Assembly: GCA_900766185.1 (NCBI GenBank)
Contig: CAAFUL010000003.1
Location: forward strand, 1-18,305
Length of the DNA stretch: 18,305 nucleotides
Origin: an uncultured Johnsonella sp.
GTDB lineage: Bacteria; Bacillota; Clostridia; Lachnospirales; Lachnospiraceae
Direction of reading: 5' to 3'
Shown here: piece by piece, positions 13,200 to 18,305 of the stretch
Numbering within the stretch: position 1 is the first letter of the stretch
How the letters are laid out: every line of letters begins with the position of its first letter
Made by a program: the position numbers and the translations under genes
The notes under the pieces: model-generated
Seen by the model: only the letters and a program-made list of their open reading frames with translations
What the model was told of the DNA's origin: nothing
Database searches by the model: none

Positions 13200-15116
13200 A
13201 TGAACTCATCATACGATGCTTCACAGATCCAGATATTGGAGGGCTTAGAAGCTGTAAGAAAAAGACCCGGTATGTATATCGGATCCATATCTGATAGAGG
13301 TCTTCACCATTTAGTATATGAGATAGTTGATAATTCTGTAGATGAGGCCTTGGCAGGTTTTTGTACCTGTATAGAAGTTGATATAAATGCAGATAACTCT
13401 ATCAGAGTAAGAGATGACGGCAGGGGTATACCTGTAGATATTCAAAAAAAAGCAGGTAAATCGGCACTGGAAGTAGTATTTACCATATTACACGCCGGAG
13501 GTAAGTTCGGTGGTGGAGGGTATAAGGTATCGGGCGGTTTACATGGAGTTGGTGCATCTGTTGTTAATGCTTTGTCTAAAAGCTTAAGTGTACGGGTATA
13601 TAAAGATAAAAAAGTTTATAATATGGAGTTTGAAAAGGGAAATGTTATAAAAGAACTCTCGGTTATAGACAGCTGTGACGATGAAGAACATGGAACTGAG
13701 GTGGTTTTCCTTCCGGATGACAGTATATTTGAGGTAAAAGAATTTGATTATGAAACCTTAAAGACCAGACTTAGAGAAACCGCTTTTTTGACAAAGGGGC
13801 TTAAAATCATTTTAAGAGATTTAAGAGGTGAAGAAGCTTTAAGTGAAGAATTTCATTATGAGGGCGGTATTAAGGAGTTTATCGAATACTTAAACGGCAA
13901 CAAGTCGGCAGTATACGATAAGGTCATATACTGCGAGGGTATCAAGGAAAGGGTGCAGGTGGAGGTTGCGATGCAGCATAATGACGGCTACTCCGACAGT
14001 ATATACACCTTTGTAAATAATATAAATACTCCTGAGGGCGGAACGCATCTGACAGGGTTTAAGAATGCCGTAACTAAGACATTTAACGATTATGCCAGAA
14101 AAAATAAGTTCTTAAAAGACTCAGAAGAAAATCTCTCGGGAGAAGATATCAGAGAGGGACTTACCGCTATAGTTTCGGTCAAGGTGGAAAATCCGCAGTT
14201 CGAAGGACAGACCAAGCAAAAACTGGGAAACTCGGAAGCTCAACTTGCAGTTAATTCTATTGTAAGCGAGCAGATGACTTATTTTCTTGAACAAAATCCG
14301 AGTATAGCAAAGGTAATATGTGATAAAGCTCTTATGGCACAAAGAGCAAGGGCGGCTGCAAGAAAGGCAAGAGATTTAACAAGAAGAAAGTCCGCACTTG
14401 ACAGTATATCGCTACCCGGAAAACTTGCGGATTGTTCGAGCAAGAATCCTAAGGAATGTGAAATATTTATAGTTGAGGGAGATTCGGCAGGAGGTTCCGC
14501 AAAGACTGCAAGAAGAAGGGATACACAGGCAATACTTCCGCTAAGAGGTAAAATTCTTAATGTGGAAAAAGCAAGACTTGACAGAGTATACGGTAATTCA
14601 GAAATAAAGTCTATGATTACCGCCTTCGGTACAGGTATACATGAAGATTTTGATATAGAAAAGCTTAGGTATGACAAGATAATAATAATGACGGATGCCG
14701 ATGTAGACGGTGCACATATAGAAACATTGATGCTTACTTTTATATACAGATTTATGCCTGAACTTATAAAAGAAGGTCATGTATATCTGGCACAGCCTCC
14801 GCTCTATAAGTTGGAAAAGAACAAAAAAACCTGGTATGCTTACAGTGATGAGGAACTTAATAACATACTGAGTGAGGTAGGAAGAGACCAGAACAACAAG
14901 ATACAAAGATATAAAGGTCTTGGAGAGATGGATGCGGAGCAGCTTTGGGAAACTACAATGGATCCTGAAAGAAGGATTCTTCTTAAAGTTGTGTATGATG
15001 AAGAAAGAAAGACGGATATAGACCTTACTTTTACTACACTTATGGGTGATGAGGTAGAGCCGAGAAGAGCATTTATAGAAAAAAATGCAAAGTATGTCAA
15101 AAATCTTGATATCTAG
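13200..15116 (+). CDS. gyrB: DNA gyrase subunit B
   Basis: GyrB is the ATPase subunit of DNA gyrase, which introduces negative supercoils. The 638-aa protein has the short Gram-positive layout without the enterobacterial insertion. The GHKL ATPase has YEIVDNSVDEA with the catalytic Glu41 and Asn45, DDGRGIP (72-78) and GLHGVG (113-118). A transducer with QTKQKLGNSEA follows. The TOPRIM domain has EGDSAGGSAK (from E426) and TDADVDGAHI (from T498). The C-terminal region has RYKGLGEMDAEQLWETTMDP. AGGAG lies 8 nt before the ATG. Its stop codon is part of the gyrA ribosome-binding site. Confidence 0.98.
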   Translation: MNSSYDASQIQILEGLEAVRKRPGMYIGSISDRGLHHLVYEIVDNSVDEALAGFCTCIEVDINADNSIRVRDDGRGIPVDIQKKAGKSALEVVFTILHAGGKFGGGGYKVSGGLHGVGASVVNALSKSLSVRVYKDKKVYNMEFEKGNVIKELSVIDSCDDEEHGTEVVFLPDDSIFEVKEFDYETLKTRLRETAFLTKGLKIILRDLRGEEALSEEFHYEGGIKEFIEYLNGNKSAVYDKVIYCEGIKERVQVEVAMQHNDGYSDSIYTFVNNINTPEGGTHLTGFKNAVTKTFNDYARKNKFLKDSEENLSGEDIREGLTAIVSVKVENPQFEGQTKQKLGNSEAQLAVNSIVSEQMTYFLEQNPSIAKVICDKALMAQRARAAARKARDLTRRKSALDSISLPGKLADCSSKNPKECEIFIVEGDSAGGSAKTARRRDTQAILPLRGKILNVEKARLDRVYGNSEIKSMITAFGTGIHEDFDIEKLRYDKIIIMTDADVDGAHIETLMLTFIYRFMPELIKEGHVYLAQPPLYKLEKNKKTWYAYSDEELNNILSEVGRDQNNKIQRYKGLGEMDAEQLWETTMDPERRILLKVVYDEERKTDIDLTFTTLMGDEVEPRRAFIEKNAKYVKNLDI

Positions 15117-15128
15117 GAGGAAAATTTA

Positions 15129-17579
15129 ATGGAAGCAAATGTTTTCGATAAGGTAAATGACATAGACCTAAAGAAAACTATGGAAAAGTCATATATAGAC
15201 TATGCTATGAGTGTTATAGCTTCAAGAGCACTTCCGGATATAAGAGACGGTCTAAAGCCGGTACAAAGAAGAATTTTATATTCAATGATAGAGCTTAATA
15301 ACGGTCCGGATAAGCCACACAGAAAGTGTGCCCGTATTGTCGGAGATACCATGGGTAAGTATCATCCTCACGGAGACTCTTCAATATATGGAGCCTTGGT
15401 CAACATGGCTCAGGACTGGTCTATGCGCTGTCCTTTGGTAGACGGGCATGGAAATTTCGGTTCTGTAGACGGAGACTCTGCGGCAGCTATGAGGTATACT
15501 GAGGCAAGACTTAGCAAAATAGCTATGGAAATGCTTGCGGATATCAACAAAGATACGGTAGATTTTGTACCTAACTTTGATGATACAGAAAAAGAGCCTA
15601 TAATATTGCCTGCAAGATTTCCCAATCTTTTGGTAAACGGAACTACCGGTATAGCTGTAGGTATGGCTACGAATATACCCCCTCATAACCTGAGAGAAAC
15701 TATAGATGCAATAAAGTTAATTATTGATAACAGGATAGAGCAAAAAGAAACTACTATAGATGATATTTTAGGCATCATAAAAGGACCTGATTTTCCTACA
15801 GGTGCAATGATACTGGGAAAATCCGGAATAAGAGATGCATATACTACAGGCAGAGGTAAGATCAAGGTCAGAGCTATATCAAATATTGAAACTCTGCCAA
15901 ACGGGAAAAATCGTATAATAATTACAGAACTTCCTTACCTTGTTAATAAAGCAAAGCTTATCGAAAAGATAGCCGAGCTTGTAAGGGATAAAAAGGTTGA
16001 CGGTATTACGGATCTGAGAGATGAGTCAAACCGAGAGGGTATGAGGGTGGTTATAGAGCTTAGAAGGGATGTTAATGCCAATATAATTCTTAACAGACTT
16101 TATAAGCATACCCAGCTTCAAGATACCTTCGGTGTTATTATGCTGTCTTTGGTTAATAATGAGCCTAAGATACTTGATATTAAGCAAATGCTTGACTACT
16201 ACCTTAAGCATCAGGAAGAAGTAGTTACCAGAAGAACTCAGTATGATCTGAATAAGGCAAAGGAAAGAGCACATATATTGGAAGGGCTTTTAAAGGCGCT
16301 TGATAATATAGATGAAGTTATAAAAATCATAAGAGCCAGTGAAAATGTAGGCATAGCAAGGCAAAGTCTTATGGAAAGATTTGAACTTAGCGAAGCACAG
16401 GCTTCTGCTATAGTTGATATGAGACTTAGGGCTCTTACAGGTCTTGAAAGAGAAAAACTTGAGTCTGAATACGCCGAACTGATGGAAAAAATAAAATATT
16501 ATAATGAAATTCTTGCAGACAATAATAAGCTCCTTGCCCTTATTAAAGAAGAGATAAGTATTGTATCCGAAAAATATGCTACAGACAGAAAGACCATCTT
16601 CGGTCATGATGAAAGTATGGAAGATGAGGATTTGATAGCTGATGAAGATACGGTAGTGGTTATGACCAATCTCGGATATATAAAGAGGATGAGCCCCGAT
16701 AATTTTAAGTCTCAGAACAGAGGAGGCAAGGGAATTAAGGGAATGCAGACTATAGAGGATGACTTTATAGAGGATATTATAATTACTTCCACACATAAGA
16801 ATATTTACTTCTTTACCAATATGGGAAGGGTTTATAGGATAAAGGCGTACAGAATACCCGATGCAAGCAGAATTGCAAGAGGTAATGCTATTATAAATCT
16901 TCTTGATTTAAAACCGGAAGAAAAGATAAGTGCAATAATAGCTGAAAAGAATAAGAAAGATCAGAGTTATCTTTTTATGGCTACAAAGCATGGTATTATA
17001 AAGAAACTTGATCTAAATGAGGTTTCCAATATCAGAAGAAACGGATTAAAAGTTATAAATCTTATTGAAGACGATGAACTTATAGAAGTAAAAATTACAA
17101 GTAAAGATGAGGATATCTTGCTTATAAGCAGATTCGGTAAGTGCGTAAGATTCAGTGAAAAGGATTTAAGAAATATAGGAAGAAATGCAAGGGGAGTAAA
17201 GGGTGTAAAGCTTGCAAAAGGAGACAAACTTATAGCTATGCAGACCTCATCACAGGGTGATGAATTGCTTACTATTTCAGAGTTCGGTATAGGTAAGAGA
17301 ACCAAGTTATCTGAATATGAAACCAAACATAGAAATATACAGGGTGTAAAGTGCCACAACCTTACAGAAAAGACCGGAAAACTGATAGGTGCAAAACTGG
17401 TTGATGAAGATATGGACATACTGATAATAAGCAGCGAGGGAATAATAATAAGGATAGGTGTAAAAGACATATCCTTATCGGGAAGAAATACCTCCGGAGT
17501 TAAGCTTATAGATATGAACAAAGAAAATGATGTAAGAGTGGCAAGTATAGCAAAGGTGCGATATAAGGAAGAAGAGTAG
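15129..17579 (+). CDS. gyrA: DNA gyrase subunit A
   Basis: GyrA cuts and rejoins the DNA segment passed by gyrase. The 816-aa protein is complete. The winged-helix domain has the catalytic Tyr123 in AAAMRYTEARLS. The GyrA box QNRGGKG (529-535) starts the C-terminal beta-pinwheel that wraps DNA and separates gyrase from topoisomerase IV. In the quinolone-determining region HPHGDSSIYGALVNMAQ, Ser84 aligns with E. coli Ser83, but Gly88 stands where E. coli has Asp87. The TAGGAGG site overlaps the gyrB stop, and the ATG follows 12 bp after gyrB, indicating coupling. It is the last gene of the rightward operon; a 15-nt motif and the hairpin repeat follow. Confidence 0.98.
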   Translation: MEANVFDKVNDIDLKKTMEKSYIDYAMSVIASRALPDIRDGLKPVQRRILYSMIELNNGPDKPHRKCARIVGDTMGKYHPHGDSSIYGALVNMAQDWSMRCPLVDGHGNFGSVDGDSAAAMRYTEARLSKIAMEMLADINKDTVDFVPNFDDTEKEPIILPARFPNLLVNGTTGIAVGMATNIPPHNLRETIDAIKLIIDNRIEQKETTIDDILGIIKGPDFPTGAMILGKSGIRDAYTTGRGKIKVRAISNIETLPNGKNRIIITELPYLVNKAKLIEKIAELVRDKKVDGITDLRDESNREGMRVVIELRRDVNANIILNRLYKHTQLQDTFGVIMLSLVNNEPKILDIKQMLDYYLKHQEEVVTRRTQYDLNKAKERAHILEGLLKALDNIDEVIKIIRASENVGIARQSLMERFELSEAQASAIVDMRLRALTGLEREKLESEYAELMEKIKYYNEILADNNKLLALIKEEISIVSEKYATDRKTIFGHDESMEDEDLIADEDTVVVMTNLGYIKRMSPDNFKSQNRGGKGIKGMQTIEDDFIEDIIITSTHKNIYFFTNMGRVYRIKAYRIPDASRIARGNAIINLLDLKPEEKISAIIAEKNKKDQSYLFMATKHGIIKKLDLNEVSNIRRNGLKVINLIEDDELIEVKITSKDEDILLISRFGKCVRFSEKDLRNIGRNARGVKGVKLAKGDKLIAMQTSSQGDELLTISEFGIGKRTKLSEYETKHRNIQGVKCHNLTEKTGKLIGAKLVDEDMDILIISSEGIIIRIGVKDISLSGRNTSGVKLIDMNKENDVRVASIAKVRYKEEE

Positions 17580-17582
17580 TTG

Positions 17583-17597
17583 GTAACATAAACAATT
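17583..17597 (+). repeat. 15-nt operon-end flank motif, right copy, with outer inverted partner
   Basis: GTAACATAAACAATT is identical to the minus strand of 194-208. Part of it, ACATAAACAATTATA (17586-17600), also forms a perfect 15-bp inverted repeat with 17868-17882, so the whole right hairpin element is bracketed by a second pair of arms. Confidence 0.75.
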
Positions 17598-17621
17598 ATA
17601 ATAGTTTGTGGTTATTAGTTT

Positions 17622-17818
17622 ATAAAAAACTCCGTATAATTCAATCATACTCGCAACCCTTTCTCAAAGCTTCGACAAATTCATACAGACTGCGGAACTC
17701 GTGTGCTCGCCTACTTCGTGGCGAGCTGCACTAGGGACATCCCCGTCTGTGGAATTTGTACCTCGCTCTATCAAAAGGGTTAACCGCTAAAAAGATTGAA
17801 TTATATGGAGTTTTTTAT
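17622..17818 (+). repeat. Long-hairpin intergenic repeat, right copy (complete)
   Basis: This is a 197-nt imperfect palindrome 42 nt after the gyrA stop. Arms at 17622-17646 and 17794-17818 pair over all 25 positions (one G-U). Inside are AACCCTTT/AAAGGGTT, a 15-bp stem with one bulge (ACAAATTC...CAGAC with GTCTG...GAATTTGT), and the hairpin GCTCGCC/GGCGAGC (17705-17711 with 17720-17726). The 3' arm ends GGAGTTTTTTAT, so the RNA has a U-tract and could terminate transcription; by symmetry it could do so in both directions. The mirror copy is at 1-186. No protein is encoded. A non-autonomous mobile element or a dispersed processing/terminator element are the leading ideas. Confidence 0.92.
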
Positions 17819-17954
17819 TTCCCGCTACACTACTGTTACAAAAGATTAGTGGAGTGTAAGATATATTTATAATTGTTTATGTGATAGGTAACCCCCTATT
17901 GCTTAATTTGAAATATATAATATAGGGATATTTATAAAAAAGTTAATAAAGTAA

Positions 17955-17983
17955 TTGACAAGTGTAAATATATCTTATATAAT
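17955..17983 (+). promoter_or_regulatory. Consensus sigma-A promoter upstream of tRNA-Ser
   Basis: TTGACA (17955-17960) and TATAAT (17978-17983) are both perfect and 17 nt apart, with A/T-rich DNA upstream that could act as an UP element. Transcription would begin near 17990, about 20 nt before the tRNA. It is the strongest promoter in the window, as expected for stable RNA. Confidence 0.92.
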
Positions 17984-17986
17984 TAG

Positions 17987-18009
17987 TTTTGCCTTTTGGC
18001 GAGGCAAAA
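17987..18009 (+). other. Hairpin directly before tRNA-Ser
   Basis: TTTTGCC (17987-17993) and GGCAAAA (18003-18009) are perfect 7-bp arms around a 9-nt loop, ending one base before the tRNA. It would form the 5' leader of the precursor that RNase P removes. Confidence 0.5.
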
Positions 18010-18010
18010 A

Positions 18011-18098
18011 GGAGAAATACTCAAGAGGCCGAAGAGGCGCCCCTGCTAAGGGTGTAGGTCGGGCAACCGGCGCGAGGGTTCAAATCCCTCTTTCTCCG
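18011..18098 (+). tRNA. tRNA-Ser (anticodon GCU)
   Basis: This is a class II tRNA of 88 nt. The acceptor stem is GGAGAAA/TTTCTCC with discriminator G. The anticodon loop CTGCTAA carries GCT (18045-18047) on the stem CGCCC/GGGTG, reading AGC and AGU serine codons. The long variable arm TAGGTCGGGCAACCGGC is typical of tRNA-Ser, and the T arm is GAGGG-TTCAAAT-CCCTC. CCA is not encoded. It lies between two strong promoters ahead of an rRNA leader. Confidence 0.96.
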
Positions 18099-18133
18099 TT
18101 ACTTAATGAAAAAAAGTTTTTATAAAAAAAAGC

Positions 18134-18163
18134 TTGACATTAAGTTATAGGATATGATAATAT
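18134..18163 (+). promoter_or_regulatory. Second promoter, probably rRNA P2
   Basis: A perfect TTGACA (18134-18139) is followed after 18 nt by TAATAT (18158-18163), preceded by an A-rich tract. It lies downstream of the tRNA and points to the rRNA leader that follows. Confidence 0.7.
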
Positions 18164-18305
18164 ATTCGAGCTGTCGCAAGACAGAGAAAACAAGAACCTT
18201 GAAAATTAAAGATTAAACAGTACACACAACCCTGAAAATTCTAAAGAGAGAATTATCGTTATGATGATTCAAAAAGAATTTCAAGGAATGAAAACCTTTA
18301 AAAAC
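18164..18305 (+). other. Probable rRNA operon leader (16S gene lies beyond the window)
   Basis: There is no open reading frame here. A CTGTC-GCAA-GACAG hairpin with a GNRA tetraloop (18171-18184), the clostridial pre-rRNA-like string AGAACCTTGAAAATTAAA, and a small AATTCT/AGAATT stem are visible. Mature 16S sequence does not begin before the end of the window. The assignment rests on resemblance and on the promoter context. Confidence 0.6.

Noticed and set aside
17733..17743. Similarity of the right repeat loop (AGGGACATCCC) to the rpmH-rnpA hairpin (GGGACAGTC)
   Set aside because: Only seven bases are shared, and the hairpin contexts differ. Chance is the simplest explanation.

Overview
The window is the chromosomal replication-origin region of a low-GC, AT-rich Firmicute. 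I infer a clostridium, most probably Lachnospiraceae. The reasons are the conserved origin gene order (rsmG-mnmG-mnmE-jag-yidC-yidD-rnpA-rpmH / oriC / dnaA-dnaN-yaaA-recF-gyrB-gyrA), the L34 N-terminus MKMTFQPKTRQRAKVHGF, heavy use of ATA and AGA codons, and an rRNA leader just after gyrA. The genus cannot be fixed from the sequence alone.

Layout. All genes point away from oriC, with the direction of both replication forks. Leftward (minus strand): an ECF-transporter S component (7770-8378) with its own promoter and a Fur-like palindrome; an rpmH-rnpA-yidD-yidC-jag operon (7514 to 4440) with a strong sigma-A promoter at 7656-7684 and a terminator at 4385-4425; then mnmE-mnmG-rsmG (4238 to 217). 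Rightward (plus strand): dnaA (9110) from a near-consensus promoter, then dnaN-yaaA-recF-gyrB-gyrA (10736 to 17579). Further right is tRNA-Ser(GCU) between two strong promoters, the second leading into an rRNA leader. The mature 16S gene is not in the window.

oriC lies in about 730 bp of noncoding DNA (8379-9109). It has a perfect inverted pair of DnaA boxes at its left end, a run of four near-consensus boxes next to the dnaA promoter, one more perfect box near rpmH, and several palindromes between the box groups, including a nested 133-bp one.

The most unusual structure is a pair of about 190-nt, highly foldable repeats in mirror image at the two ends of the gene block (1-186 and 17622-17818). 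Each lies just downstream of the last gene of one of the two divergent arms (rsmG and gyrA), in the same orientation relative to transcription. Each RNA can fold into one long multi-stem hairpin; the copies differ outside one short loop only by transitions, and that loop has diverged strongly. A second, smaller repeat family of about 25 nt has three members in oriC and one in the mnmE leader.

Functionally the block couples replication initiation and topology (DnaA, DnaN, RecF, GyrB, GyrA) with ribosome and tRNA maturation (L34, RNase P protein, MnmE/MnmG, RsmG) and membrane protein insertion (YidC, YidD, Jag). All protein genes look intact.
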